DNA of 45,928 nucleotides, taken from the NCBI GenBank assembly GCA_041686375.1, contig JAWLEB010000022.1, forward strand, positions 1 to 45,928, given 5' to 3'. Positions within the stretch are counted from its first letter, which is position 1. Each line of letters starts with the position of its first letter. The notes beneath the pieces were generated by a model. The model worked only from the letters and a program-made list of their open reading frames with translations, was not told where the DNA came from and searched no databases. The position numbers were made by a program, and so were the translations under genes. This document shows, in pieces, positions 24,890 to 33,911 of this stretch. Origin of the DNA: JAGXLC01 sp041686375. Its GTDB lineage: Bacteria; Bacteroidota; Bacteroidia; Bacteroidales; UBA12077.

Positions 24890-26506
24890 CTATTTCAAAT
24901 TCAGCTCTTTCAGTCGTTCAGCAAGTTTTTTATTTCTCATGGTCTGAACACACTGTCGTCTAGGAATTATTACAGAAACCCCCTCGTACTCCAATTCATC
25001 CTTTATGATTTGTGTCATTTCATCTATATTTTTCTTCGTGGGTCTGAATACCCTTATATGCTCTTCCTTGACACCTATTCCCGCACAAATATCCTCCAGT
25101 TTACCCAGGGCATGGGAATCCTGTCCACCAGTCATAGCCGTTGTAAAATTATCTGAGATAATAATTGTAACCGGGCTATTTTCCATTACACAGTCTAAAA
25201 GTCCTGTCATTCCGGAGTGTGTAAAAGTTGAATCGCCTATCACCGCTACAGAAGGGATTAAACCTGCATCAGCAGCGCCTTTAGCCATTGTTATTGAAGC
25301 TCCCATATCTACACATGAATTAATGGCATTATATGGTGGTAAGGCACCTAGTGTATAACATCCTATATCTGAAAAAACCCGTCCTGCGCTATATCCTTCA
25401 AGTGCATTGTTTAAAGCGGTATATGCTTCTATATGTCCACAACCCTGACACATGGCAGGTGGACGGTTGCGCACGATTTCCGGAACAGGGTGCCCTTCCC
25501 GAGTTTCAATACCCAAGGCTTTTGCAACACTATTTGGGTTTAATTCGCCAGTACGCGGCAAGCTGCCATCCAAACGCCCTTTTACGGGGACTCCTTTTTC
25601 CTGATAGCCTCTTAACATTTCCTCAACTAAAGGATACCCGTCTTCAATTACTAAAATCTCGTCGCACTTTTCTAATATCAGAGCAATATCTTTTCTGGGC
25701 AAAGGATACTGACTGATTTTAAGTATTGGATTTTCCGGTTTGCTATCCCTGAAATTTTCCATTAAGTAATTATAGGCGATCCCACAAGCAATAATACCGC
25801 GGCTTTTATCCTTACCATCAAAATATTGATTGTATTGTGATTCTTCAGCAGCCTGTTCCATATTTACCTGTTTTGATAACAGTCCGCTGTAACTTTTGCG
25901 TGCTATCGCAGGTAATAAAACAAACTGACGCTTGTTTTCAGGAACGGAACCTTCATTCTGTACTTTTTGTTCCAGTCGTGACACTCCAGAACGTGAATGA
26001 GCCAGACGGGTTGTGATCCTCAAAAGCACGGGAGTTTTTAAGGATTCTGAAAGTTCAAAGCCATGATAAGTCATCTCATATGCCTCCTGTTGATTAGACG
26101 GCTCAAGAATAGGAATCATAGCAAATTTTCCATAAAATCTGGAATCCTGCTCATTCTGGGACGAATGCATTGAAGGATCATCGGCAGAGACAATAATCAT
26201 TCCTCCGTTCGTACCAGTAATTGCAGCATTGATAAAAGGATCGGCAGCTACATTTAAGCCAACGTGTTTCATGCAAACTATAGAACGTTTCCCGGCATAA
26301 GACATTCCTAAAGCCGCCTCCATGGCAGTCTTTTCATTAGCCGACCATTCGCGATGTATATTATTTTCTTCTGCATATTTCGAAGCCTGAACATATTCAG
26401 TAATTTCGGTAGAAGGAGTTCCAGGATAAGCATAAATACCTGACAAACCACCATCCAGGGCTCCCTGGGCAATGGCTTCATCTCCTAATAATAACAGTTT
26501 ATCCAT
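24890..26506 (-). CDS. iorA: Indolepyruvate:ferredoxin oxidoreductase, alpha subunit, without ferredoxin domain
   Basis: A 538-residue subunit binding thiamine diphosphate. The N-terminal pyrimidine domain carries LLGDEAIAQGALDGGLSGI and YAYPGTPSTEI. The transferase/CoA domain follows, then the diphosphate domain with RPPAMCQGCGH, FSDIGCYTLGALPP, GASITMAKGAADAG and VIGDSTFTHSGMTGL (the GDG/S-type metal site). Classical IorA of about 600-650 residues ends with two 4Fe-4S ferredoxin motifs. Here the protein stops right after IIPRRQCVQTMRNKKLAERL, with no CxxCxxC cluster sites. Electrons must reach ferredoxin another way, as in other Bacteroidota short forms. Confidence 0.93.
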   Translation of the reverse strand: MDKLLLLGDEAIAQGALDGGLSGIYAYPGTPSTEITEYVQASKYAEENNIHREWSANEKTAMEAALGMSYAGKRSIVCMKHVGLNVAADPFINAAITGTNGGMIIVSADDPSMHSSQNEQDSRFYGKFAMIPILEPSNQQEAYEMTYHGFELSESLKTPVLLRITTRLAHSRSGVSRLEQKVQNEGSVPENKRQFVLLPAIARKSYSGLLSKQVNMEQAAEESQYNQYFDGKDKSRGIIACGIAYNYLMENFRDSKPENPILKISQYPLPRKDIALILEKCDEILVIEDGYPLVEEMLRGYQEKGVPVKGRLDGSLPRTGELNPNSVAKALGIETREGHPVPEIVRNRPPAMCQGCGHIEAYTALNNALEGYSAGRVFSDIGCYTLGALPPYNAINSCVDMGASITMAKGAADAGLIPSVAVIGDSTFTHSGMTGLLDCVMENSPVTIIISDNFTTAMTGGQDSHALGKLEDICAGIGVKEEHIRVFRPTKKNIDEMTQIIKDELEYEGVSVIIPRRQCVQTMRNKKLAERLKELNLK

Positions 26507-26765
26507 GTGATATATTTAATTTTTAGTTTTACAATAATTTAGTGAAATGAATTCAATACAGGGAAATTCTAATCTAAATAAGTATTATAAACTATCAAAA
26601 AATTTTAAGTAGCCTGCAAATATTGCTGTAACATATAGAAAAACTTTCTTTAATTGCACTATTTCAATCTTTTAGAAATTAACACAATCAACACAAAAAT
26701 AAAACTAATTTTAGAAATTCCTAAAATATGAAAAAATAATATAAAACATACTTGAAATTCATGTT

Positions 26766-27176
26766 TTAGGAATATACGGTTATCACAAGCTTTCTTCTGT
26801 TAGGAGTGTTTCTGAATTCGCATAGATAAATACCCTGCCATGTTCCAAGATTCAACTTATGTTCGGAAACAGGGAGCGTTAATGAAACTCCGAATAACGA
26901 AGTTTTAATATGAGCAGGCATATCATCTGCTCCTTCTAATGTGTGGGAAAACATGGCAGCATCTTCAGGAATTAATTTTTTCATGAAAGACTCAAAATCA
27001 TCTAGTACAGAAGAATCAGCATTTTCATTAATTGTAAGAGCTGCGGAAGTATGTTTTACAAAAATATTGACCATGCCATTTTCCGGTAATTCGCCAATAC
27101 TTTTTATAATTTCATGTGTAATGATATGAAAGCCTCTCCTGAGCTTTGGTAAGGAAATTTCTGTTTGTTGAATCAT
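26766..27176 (-). CDS. yjbQ: YjbQ family (UPF0047) protein
   Basis: A 136-residue protein. VKHTSAALTINENADSSV (about 40-57), FSHTLEGADDMPAHIKTSL (about 76-94) and LNLGTWQGIYLCEFR (about 108-122) are the family's conserved blocks, with the His and Asp residues lining its trimer-interface site. The E. coli and Thermotoga members have thiamine-phosphate synthase-like side activity, and the true function is unsettled. It ends about 260 bases upstream of the iorA start and has DUF7935 80 bases further upstream; these are separate short units on the same strand. Confidence 0.93.
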   Translation of the reverse strand: MIQQTEISLPKLRRGFHIITHEIIKSIGELPENGMVNIFVKHTSAALTINENADSSVLDDFESFMKKLIPEDAAMFSHTLEGADDMPAHIKTSLFGVSLTLPVSEHKLNLGTWQGIYLCEFRNTPNRRKLVITVYS

Positions 27177-27256
27177 AACTAAGATTTATTTGGCATTAGT
27201 AAAGATTTTTGTAATAAACTCATTAAAATAGCAGCAGTTACAATGTAACCAGAAAA

Positions 27257-27769
27257 TCAGAAATAATTTTTTACTTCTTTTTTCAGATACTGTATAGCAC
27301 CCTTTGTAGGTGTATTTTCACTCTCCATTATTTTCTGCAGCAATGATTTGCTTAATTTTATTGCAGGATCTCCGGACTTAAATTCCTGGGCTGTAGTATT
27401 AACTAATTTCACAACATTCTCACGTGCATTTTTTACCATAAGCCAAGCCTGAGGTGAAACATATATTTGCTGGGACAAATTATGGTCAAACTCGGAGCGA
27501 ATGGTTTTCAGCATCTCATTTTGCATTTGACTGACCGTCATATTTTCTTTATTCAATCGCATAACTAAAGCATCAGGGGATATCCTTTCTAAAAACAAAG
27601 TGAGCCTTTCATATGCCTGGAGCCGAATCGGAGTGATTAAATTTTGATTTTTTAAGATCAACTCATGATTCCGTTTTTTCTGATCATTCTTCATGAGCAT
27701 TCTCAGTGTAAAAAATGCCGTAACAAATACGATAAAAGCCGGAATAGTATATTTCAAAATTTCAATCAT
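27257..27769 (-). CDS. DUF7935 family membrane-anchored protein
   Basis: A 170-residue protein with one N-terminal membrane span (about 7-25, TIPAFIVFVTAFFTLRML), then a basic stretch and a mainly helical cytoplasmic domain. ITPIRLQAYERLTLFLERI (about 46-64) and QQIYVSPQAWLMVKNARE (about 100-117) are recurrent in Bacteroidota homologs. I recognise it as a Bacteroidota-wide uncharacterised family. Nothing in it points to an enzyme; a membrane-tethered adaptor is a guess. It reads away from a decayed region containing a transposase remnant. Confidence 0.8.
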   Translation of the reverse strand: MIEILKYTIPAFIVFVTAFFTLRMLMKNDQKKRNHELILKNQNLITPIRLQAYERLTLFLERISPDALVMRLNKENMTVSQMQNEMLKTIRSEFDHNLSQQIYVSPQAWLMVKNARENVVKLVNTTAQEFKSGDPAIKLSKSLLQKIMESENTPTKGAIQYLKKEVKNYF

Positions 27770-28251
27770 AGCATTTACAAGTTACATTTAATGTAAATAT
27801 AAATTAAACAAACACAAAATTGTCATTTTTTATCTGATTTTGTGAATTGAAGTAAAAATTTTATCACTATGCAAGGTTGTGGAGGACCAACAGGCAGGTT
27901 AATGAAAAAGAAAAAAAACACTTTAGTGAAAATAATAAATTCAATGCTTACCAAAAAAGGCGTGAAACACCTGTTGGATAAAAAAATTAACATAATGACA
28001 CCGGGAATGTCGAGCTTTTTTAGTAAAATTAGTTTCGCTATAAGTACAGTATCTTTTTTTCTTTCTTTAATTCCCTACCTTTTCTTTAAACTAAAGACAA
28101 AAAACAAAATCCTGAATACAGCCCCAATGCAGTTCTTCTGTCCAACTTTTTTTAATAACTCTTCTCATTAGTGTCTACTAAAAATTAATATACGTTCTTT
28201 GAAATCATTAATAATTCAAGTTTTTCAAGTTTTTTTACATCGTGACGATTT
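27770..28251. other. Gene-poor, decayed intergenic DNA
   Basis: A 482-base AT-rich stretch between the DUF7935 start and the transposase remnant. Its only open frame of note is the doubtful small reading frame at 27869-28171. I find no inverted repeats clear enough to be insertion-sequence ends. Confidence 0.4.
27869..28171 (+). CDS. Doubtful small lysine-rich single-span protein
   Basis: A 100-residue frame starting MQGCGGPTGRL, then a Lys-rich segment (about 12-45) and one hydrophobic stretch (about 50-73, FFSKISFAISTVSFFLSLIPY). I do not recognise it. Codon content is dominated by AAA, ATT and TTT, as expected for random AT-rich DNA, and there is no ribosome site or neighbour support. The hydrophobic stretch could be a membrane span if the gene is real. 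Considered more likely spurious than real. Confidence 0.2.
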   Translation: MQGCGGPTGRLMKKKKNTLVKIINSMLTKKGVKHLLDKKINIMTPGMSSFFSKISFAISTVSFFLSLIPYLFFKLKTKNKILNTAPMQFFCPTFFNNSSH

Positions 28252-28568
28252 GCATTGATTAAGTTAAACAATAAAATAGCTAACATAAACCGCAGTAGCA
28301 AAATCTTTGAGGAATTTGCGTACTATCTTATTGCGATTGCTCGAAAAAATAGGTCAAATAATGCTTTCAAATCAACCGACAAGTCTGTGCATTTGACTCC
28401 TCCACAATTGATCTTTGTCTTAGCGTTTTTTGGTGGGCTAAGTTCAGAAAGAACAAGGGAGAAATAAAACTACATACTCTATTTGATATCAATACTGATA
28501 TACCAGCTTTTGTACATTTAACTCCTGCTTCCATCCATGATGTCAATGCAATGGACTATACTTATTGA
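28252..28568 (+). pseudogene. IS4-type transposase remnant (DUF4372-family), frameshifted and truncated at both ends
   Basis: The first frame (from 28252) gives LNNKIANINRSSKIFEEFAYYLIA and IARKNRSNNAF. Around 28375-28386 the reading shifts to the third frame and continues VCAFDSSTIDLCLSVFWWAK, FRKNKGEIKLHTLFDINTDI and PAFVHLTPASIHDVNAMDY up to TGA at 28566. Together these match the central region of Bacteroidota IS4-family transposases with a DUF4372 N-terminus: IFEEFAYYLI, a catalytic FDSTTIDL-type Asp, and the KLHTLFD block. The N-terminal third and the C-terminal catalytic Glu region are missing. The element is inactive. Confidence 0.82.
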
Positions 28569-28734
28569 GTTTTTAAAAAATATGTATAATATACCATAAT
28601 GTTTCATTCTAACATATGTATCATACAAATCAACTTAATATTACGGTAAGGTGTACTTGTAAAATCTTACTATCAAGGAATTATTAATCATATTATATTT
28701 TATTTTTTTAAACTAAAAGGAAAAAAAATTATCC

Positions 28735-28742
28735 TAATTTTG
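28735..28742 (+). promoter_or_regulatory. -7 promoter element for the aminotransferase
   Basis: TAATTTTG fits TAnnTTTG and lies 42 bases before the preferred ATG at 28785. Placing the transcript start near 28749 argues against the in-frame start at 28740. Confidence 0.5.
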
Positions 28743-28784
28743 ACATCTAATATTCTATTAAACCTTAAATTAATTTACGTCACT

Positions 28785-29981
28785 ATGGCAAATATTTCAG
28801 AAAGAATAAAATCATTGTCTGAATCGCAGACAATAGCTATGTCTCAAAAAAGCGCAGAACTAAAAGCTGAAGGTAAGGACATAATTAATCTTAGTGTAGG
28901 TCAACCGGACTTCCACACCCCTGAACATGTTAAGGATGCGGCCATAAAGGCAATAAAAAACAACTATACTTCGTATCCTCCGGTTCCGGGTTACAAGGAT
29001 CTAAAAGAAGCTATTGCCACAAAGCTGAAAGAAGAAAATCAACTGGACTATCAACCGGAGCAAATTGTAGTCTCAGCAGGAGCCAAGCATTCTTTAGCTA
29101 ACGCAATGTTATCTGTAGTTAACAAAGGTGATGAAGTTATCGTTCCAGCACCTTATTGGGTAAGTTATGTCGAACAGGTCAAACTCGCAGAAGGTAAAAA
29201 TGTTGTTCTAAAGACCACTCTTGAAAATCAGTTCAAGATAACCCCTGAACAACTCAAAGAAGCCATAACCCCAAAAACCAAGGCCATAATGCTTTGTTCC
29301 CCGTCAAATCCTACAGGCAGTATATATAGCAAAAAAGAGTTAAAAGAAATAGCTGATATAATTGCAAACAGCAAGCATAAAATATACATCCTATCCGATG
29401 AAATTTATGAATATATCAACTTTGAAGGCAAACATGAAAGCATTGCCCAGTTTGATAATGTCAAAGACCAGGTGATACTCATAAATGGAGTATCTAAAGG
29501 ATATGCCATGACTGGATGGAGGATTGGTTATATGGCGGCTTCAAAAGATGTTGCAAAAGCCTGCGGAAAACTTCAAGGACAGGTAACCTCAGGAGCATGT
29601 TCAATAGCCCAGCGTGCTGCTTTATCAGCTATCGCAGGCAGTAAAGATTTTACAAAGGAAATGAATCAGGCATTCAAAAAACGGAGAGATCTGGTTTTGG
29701 AAGGCGTGAGTCAAATAAAGGGTATGGAGGAATATACACCTCAGGGAGCTTTTTATCTATTCCCAAAAATCAACCATTTCTTTGGCAAATCAAACGGGAA
29801 ATGGAAAATAAATAACGATCAGGACCTTTGTTTTTATCTCCTGGAAGAGGCTAATGTTGCACTGGTACCTGGAAGCGCTTTTGGATCGGATGAAAATATA
29901 AGATTATCTTATGCCGCTTCCGAGGATGAGCTGAAAGAAGCTTTAAAAAGAATAAAAGCCGCATTGGATAAACTGAGCTAA
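28785..29981 (+). CDS. Class I pyridoxal-phosphate aminotransferase (aspartate aminotransferase type Ib)
   Basis: A protein of about 398 residues when started at ATG 28785 (MANISERIKSL); the frame also opens at 28740, which overlaps the promoter element. INLSVGQPDFHTP, YTSYPPVPGYKDLKEAI, CSPSNPTGSIYS (PLP-binding Asn), ILSDEIYEYINF (Asp/Tyr) and INGVSKGYAMTGWRIGYMA (Schiff-base Lys and substrate Arg region) are all present, as is the C-terminal IRLSYAAS with the carboxylate-binding Arg. These fit the type I-gamma/Ib aspartate transaminases. Substrate could include aspartate, prephenate or aromatic amino acids. It ends overlapping the convergent receiver gene by 4 bases. Confidence 0.93.
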   Translation: MANISERIKSLSESQTIAMSQKSAELKAEGKDIINLSVGQPDFHTPEHVKDAAIKAIKNNYTSYPPVPGYKDLKEAIATKLKEENQLDYQPEQIVVSAGAKHSLANAMLSVVNKGDEVIVPAPYWVSYVEQVKLAEGKNVVLKTTLENQFKITPEQLKEAITPKTKAIMLCSPSNPTGSIYSKKELKEIADIIANSKHKIYILSDEIYEYINFEGKHESIAQFDNVKDQVILINGVSKGYAMTGWRIGYMAASKDVAKACGKLQGQVTSGACSIAQRAALSAIAGSKDFTKEMNQAFKKRRDLVLEGVSQIKGMEEYTPQGAFYLFPKINHFFGKSNGKWKINNDQDLCFYLLEEANVALVPGSAFGSDENIRLSYAASEDELKEALKRIKAALDKLS

Positions 29982-30343
29982 ATGCTATCGATGATATTTT
30001 TCAGTTTTTTTAAATTTAATGGCTTGGTCAAATAATCTTTTGCTCCCATCCTTATGGCTTTCTGCTGAGTTTCTATATCATCGTTTGCAGTTACCATAAT
30101 GATGGGGCATTTTTCTGTTTTATTATCATCTTTCATCTTCTGTAATATATCAAATCCATCGATACCTGACATCATAATATCCAATAATACCAGATCATAA
30201 GTTCTCGTATCCAGTAATTGAATGGCATCTTTTCCTGTATAAGCATATTCTATATCACAACCCTCTTCTTCCAGTATCTTTTGCAGCAGAAAGACATTGG
30301 TTTCTGAATCATCAATTACTAATATTTTTCTGTTTCTTTCCAT
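29978..30343 (-). CDS. Stand-alone response regulator receiver (CheY-like)
   Basis: A complete 121-residue receiver with no output domain. ILVIDDSETN (7-16) carries the acidic pair, YDLVLLDIMMSGIDGFDIL (49-67) the phosphoacceptor Asp, IIMVTANDD the conserved Thr, and DYLTKPLNL the Lys. All five signature residues are intact, in contrast to the truncated receiver near 9 kb. No kinase gene lies next to it, so it is an orphan whose partner is elsewhere. It faces the aminotransferase with a 4-base overlap; its upstream region contains the second copy of the 90-bp repeat. Confidence 0.92.
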   Translation of the reverse strand: MERNRKILVIDDSETNVFLLQKILEEEGCDIEYAYTGKDAIQLLDTRTYDLVLLDIMMSGIDGFDILQKMKDDNKTEKCPIIMVTANDDIETQQKAIRMGAKDYLTKPLNLKKLKNIIDSI

Positions 30344-30382
30344 TAACTAAGGCTTATTGCTAAAACTGTCCGCATCTTGTGT

Positions 30383-30472
30383 TTCTAAATCCCATGGAAC
30401 CCTCATGCATTGTATACCGACAGGAATAGCTTTCTACATAGGCTTTTTCCCATGCTAATGGATGAGGGTTTC
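30383..30472. repeat. Dispersed 90-bp repeat, copy B
   Basis: It is homologous over its full 90 bases to 24707-24796. In this copy the terminal arms mirror each other well: GGAACCCTCATGCATTG on the left against GAAACCCTCATCCATTAGC read from the right. It lies between divergent genes, 39 bases before the receiver start. Confidence 0.7.
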
Positions 30473-30552
30473 TTTTGCTAAAATAACGAGTTTTTTAAAA
30501 TCAACAAGAAAATAAAGTTATTAATTTTAAGCTAACTTGAATATAAAACTTA

Positions 30553-30560
30553 TAAATTTG
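30553..30560 (+). promoter_or_regulatory. -7 promoter element for mltG
   Basis: TAAATTTG matches TAnnTTTG, 27 bases before the ATG at 30588. It supports that start over the in-frame TTG at 30537, which would lie upstream of the promoter. Confidence 0.6.
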
Positions 30561-30587
30561 CATACTTTATTATATTATAACACTAAT

Positions 30588-31637
30588 ATGCGAAACAACA
30601 GAAGCCACAAAAAACGAATCGCCACAGTAATTATTCTTATCATTTTTATTCTGGGTGGAATAAAGGTTTTTCAGACCTTACAGAATATATATGGCCCCAA
30701 TGTTACCATTGAAGAAGACTACGACTATCTCCACATCCCAACAGATTCTGATTTGAATGATGTTACAGAGATTTTGGCTGAAGAAAAAATTATAGAAGAC
30801 ACCTCGAGTTTTCTTTGGCTGGCAGAGAAGAAAAACTATCACAACCATGTTCAGCCCGGACAATATCGCATCACCAATCAAATGAGTAATAATGAACTGA
30901 TCAATCTACTGCGTTCCGGAGAACAAACTCCTGTTTCATTAACCATTAACAATATACAAACCAAGGAAGAGCTGGCAGGGAAAATATCCCAGCAAATTGA
31001 AGCAGACTCTGCCAAACTGATAAAGCTCCTGAATGATAACGAATTTCTTGAGCAATATGGTTTCTCAGATAGAACAGTTCAAACAATGATTTTGCCAAAC
31101 ACCTATGAATTTTGGTGGAATACATCCGCTGAAGACTTCATGAATCGTATGCACAAAGAATATGAAAGGTTCTGGAATAGCGACCGGCAGGAAAAAGCAA
31201 AAGAACTAAATCTCTCCCCAATTAAGGTAAGTACATTAGCATCCATTGTAGATGAAGAAACAATCAGGAATGATGAAATGCAAAAAATTGCCGGGGTTTA
31301 TATTAACAGACTAAAAAAAGGTATGAGACTCCAGGCCGATCCTACAGTAAAATTTGCAAGCGATGATATTACAATTAACAGAGTTTTGAAAAAACATCTT
31401 GAGATCAATTCCCCATACAATACTTATAAAAACTATGGTTTACCTCCCGGTCCCATTTCATTCCCATCCATTGCTGCAATTGAATCAGTACTAGATTACG
31501 AAGATCATAACTACCTGTATTTTTCTGCAAAAGCAGACTTTTCCGGGTATCATAATTTTTCAGAAACCCACCGGCAACATTTAATAAATGCCCGGAAATA
31601 CCAAAGAGCTCTTAACAAAAAAGATATTATGCAGTAA
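30588..31637 (+). CDS. mltG: Endolytic murein transglycosylase MltG
   Basis: A protein of about 349 residues from ATG 30588 (MRNNRSHKKR). A basic N-terminus precedes one membrane span (IATVIILIIFILGGIKVF). A LysM-like subdomain comes next, then the YceG/MltG catalytic domain: MILPNTYEFWWNTSAEDF, LASIVDEETIRNDEMQKIAG with the candidate catalytic Glu, VYINRLKKGMRLQADPTVKFA, and SPYNTYKNYGLPPGPISFPS near the end. MltG cleaves nascent peptidoglycan at the membrane and limits strand length. The usual ASIVEKE reads ASIVDEE. It stands just before the MFS transporter gene, 35 bases apart. Confidence 0.95.
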   Translation: MRNNRSHKKRIATVIILIIFILGGIKVFQTLQNIYGPNVTIEEDYDYLHIPTDSDLNDVTEILAEEKIIEDTSSFLWLAEKKNYHNHVQPGQYRITNQMSNNELINLLRSGEQTPVSLTINNIQTKEELAGKISQQIEADSAKLIKLLNDNEFLEQYGFSDRTVQTMILPNTYEFWWNTSAEDFMNRMHKEYERFWNSDRQEKAKELNLSPIKVSTLASIVDEETIRNDEMQKIAGVYINRLKKGMRLQADPTVKFASDDITINRVLKKHLEINSPYNTYKNYGLPPGPISFPSIAAIESVLDYEDHNYLYFSAKADFSGYHNFSETHRQHLINARKYQRALNKKDIMQ

Positions 31638-31672
31638 ATGTTATTTAAACTTTACATAGTAAATAAAATGCA

Positions 31673-32887
31673 TTGAAGAGCTTACAGGCAAATATCGTTA
31701 AGCTCTATCTGATCAAAATTTCAAAATGGTTTATGCTGTTCATGCCCATCATTGTTCTGTTCTACAAGAACAACGGTCTTGGCATGCAGGAAATCTTTAC
31801 ACTGAAAGCTGCATATTCAATAGCCATAGTATTACTTGAAATACCATCCGGATATCTTGCGGATGTGTTGGGACGAAAGAAAACTCTTATCATTGGTACA
31901 TTTTTGGGTTTCTCAGGATTTATCATATACGGCTTTTCTTTCGGTTTCTGGGGCTTTCTGGGTGCCGAACTAGTGCTCGGACTCGGGCAAAGCTTAATCT
32001 CCGGTGCGGATTCTGCCTTGCTGTATGATTCCCTGAAGAAACAGGAAAAAGAAACACAATATTTACGGTACGAAGGAAAAATGACTGCCCTCGGTAATCT
32101 TGCCGAAGCTGTGGCTGGTATTTTGGGTGGCCTGTTAGCAGAAATAAGTCTCAGAACCCCTATTTATGCTCAGATAGCAATTGCTTTTATTGCCATTCCG
32201 GCAGCTCTGACCTTGATTGAGCCTGTCAAGTATCAGAAACATTCACGGATTCGATTTATCAATATCCTGGGAATTGTAAAATACACACTTTTAAAATCAA
32301 GAGCACTTAAGTGGCACATCATTTTTTCTGCAGTAATAGGAACATCAACCTTAACCATGGCATGGTTCGTTCAACCGTATTTTGAATCCGTGGGATTACA
32401 ACTGGCACTATTTGGTGTGTTCTGGGCATTACTTAATTTATCTGTAGCAATAACTTCCTATTATGCCCACAAGTTGGAATACAGATTAGGCCAGAGAAAA
32501 ATAATTCTCTTCGTAGCCATAGCAATTCCTTCATTATATTTAGTGCTCAGCCAGATAGATATTATCTGGGGAATTTCTGTTTTATTTATCTTTTATCTTG
32601 TACGGGGCATTGCAACTCCAATATTGAAAGATTATATCAATAAACTTACCGATTCCAATATCCGGGCGACGGTATTATCCGTAAGAAATTTTCTTATCAG
32701 AATATTATTTGCCGGCGTCGGCCCTTTTCTCGGCTGGTATACAGACCACTACACATTGTCGCAGGCACTTTTCCTATCCGGTGGAGTGTTTTTCATATCT
32801 GCCATAGTCGTTTCACTATTCCTTTTAGGCAAAATCAAAAGCAACTTATCGTCGCAGCAGCAGTCAAAAAATGTAAAAGGAATTTAG
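31673..32887 (+). CDS. Major facilitator superfamily transporter
   Basis: A 404-residue integral membrane protein with about 12 predicted spans. It begins at TTG; the nearby ATG at 31668 runs into a stop. The first span (WFMLFMPIIVLFY) is followed by the MFS loop signature EIPSGYLADVLGRKKTLIIG (about 62-81), the A-like motif. The second half repeats the pattern less well (YKLEYRLGQRKIIL-like). Bacteroidota homologs of this type are annotated as drug or metabolite exporters, but nothing here defines the substrate. It may be co-transcribed with mltG. The 133 bases after it hold nothing recognisable. Confidence 0.9.
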   Translation: MKSLQANIVKLYLIKISKWFMLFMPIIVLFYKNNGLGMQEIFTLKAAYSIAIVLLEIPSGYLADVLGRKKTLIIGTFLGFSGFIIYGFSFGFWGFLGAELVLGLGQSLISGADSALLYDSLKKQEKETQYLRYEGKMTALGNLAEAVAGILGGLLAEISLRTPIYAQIAIAFIAIPAALTLIEPVKYQKHSRIRFINILGIVKYTLLKSRALKWHIIFSAVIGTSTLTMAWFVQPYFESVGLQLALFGVFWALLNLSVAITSYYAHKLEYRLGQRKIILFVAIAIPSLYLVLSQIDIIWGISVLFIFYLVRGIATPILKDYINKLTDSNIRATVLSVRNFLIRILFAGVGPFLGWYTDHYTLSQALFLSGGVFFISAIVVSLFLLGKIKSNLSSQQQSKNVKGI

Positions 32888-33020
32888 AATTTAATGCATG
32901 AACATCTATATTACCTTATAAAGTGTTGTGACAAGCTATTTTGAAAAAGATGGAGGAATACACCCCGTTGCTAATAAAGCTTGTGAATTAGAATACATGT
33001 GTATCAACAATTCAATACCC

Positions 33021-33875
33021 TTACTTATACTCAATATTATACATTTGTTTTTTCGTTTTATGAATTGCTAATATTTCGAAATGTTTCTTGTCCTTCATAT
33101 TATGTCTGTGAATTTCATGTAATTCATCAAATAACTTAAAATTTTCCAAATAAAATAAATGATAACCATGTTTATATACAATATCATATAATTCATGCCT
33201 TTCCTCTTCATTCAATCGTTTGTAACATTCAATCATAAGGGCCGGTTTGTATTCTTCTAATATTACAGGAATTGTTTTCAATATTTCTTTATCGTAACCC
33301 TCTGCATCAATCTTTATTAAACTTAATTTCTCCAATTCCCTTTTGTAATTATTCAATAAAAATTTCTGTAAATTTTTCCCAATTACCTCTAAGGTATATT
33401 TATGCTTATGATTCTTATTTTTTATTTGTGACAAGAAACCTCCGTTACAAAATGAAGCATCACTATAATTGAAGGTAAACGTTCCTTCTTTACTCGTGGC
33501 AGCAAAACATAGAGGAATAATATTCGTTAAGGTTTCGTTCAATTCAGCATTCTTTTCAAGAATTTTAAATACATATTTATTAGGTTCCAGCCCTAAAACT
33601 ATTCCATTCTCGCCAATGGCCAAAGCCATAGGTACAGTAGTATCACCTGTGTGTGCACCTATATCTATTACCATTCCACCCTCTTGGGTTATCTTTTCAT
33701 AAAATAAAATATTAGATTTTGATATTTCCTTTGGTTTCTCAAATGGATGCAGCCACTGTGCATATTCTACTTCACCAATCCCATCAATCTGGAATTTTTT
33801 AATCTCAAATCCATATTCTTTGAATGTCCTTTTTAATTGCTTCTTTTCAATTTTTCTTTTTATGTAATTCATCAT
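33021..33875 (-). CDS. FkbM family methyltransferase
   Basis: A 284-residue SAM-dependent methyltransferase. MVIDIGAHTGDTTVPMALAI (about 68-87) is the SAM-binding motif I, VLGLEPNKYVFKIL follows as the acidic strand-2 segment, and LIKIDAEGYDKEILKTI (about 187-203) is the FkbM signature. The N-terminal 40 residues are basic and helical, with no membrane span. FkbM enzymes methylate hydroxyls of sugars or natural products; in Bacteroidota they often serve surface polysaccharides. Here it follows folD by 36 bases, with no polysaccharide cluster around except one glycosyltransferase 3.3 kb away. Confidence 0.9.
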   Translation of the reverse strand: MMNYIKRKIEKKQLKRTFKEYGFEIKKFQIDGIGEVEYAQWLHPFEKPKEISKSNILFYEKITQEGGMVIDIGAHTGDTTVPMALAIGENGIVLGLEPNKYVFKILEKNAELNETLTNIIPLCFAATSKEGTFTFNYSDASFCNGGFLSQIKNKNHKHKYTLEVIGKNLQKFLLNNYKRELEKLSLIKIDAEGYDKEILKTIPVILEEYKPALMIECYKRLNEEERHELYDIVYKHGYHLFYLENFKLFDELHEIHRHNMKDKKHFEILAIHKTKKQMYNIEYK

Positions 33876-33911
33876 TTCTTATATGCTTAGGTTGCGGTAA
33901 AATCTATCACA

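Noticed and set aside
27869..28171. Lysine-rich 100-residue frame as a novel membrane protein
   Set aside because: Composition fits random AT-rich sequence, with no ribosome site, no recognised family and a position inside decayed DNA. Listed only as a doubtful feature.
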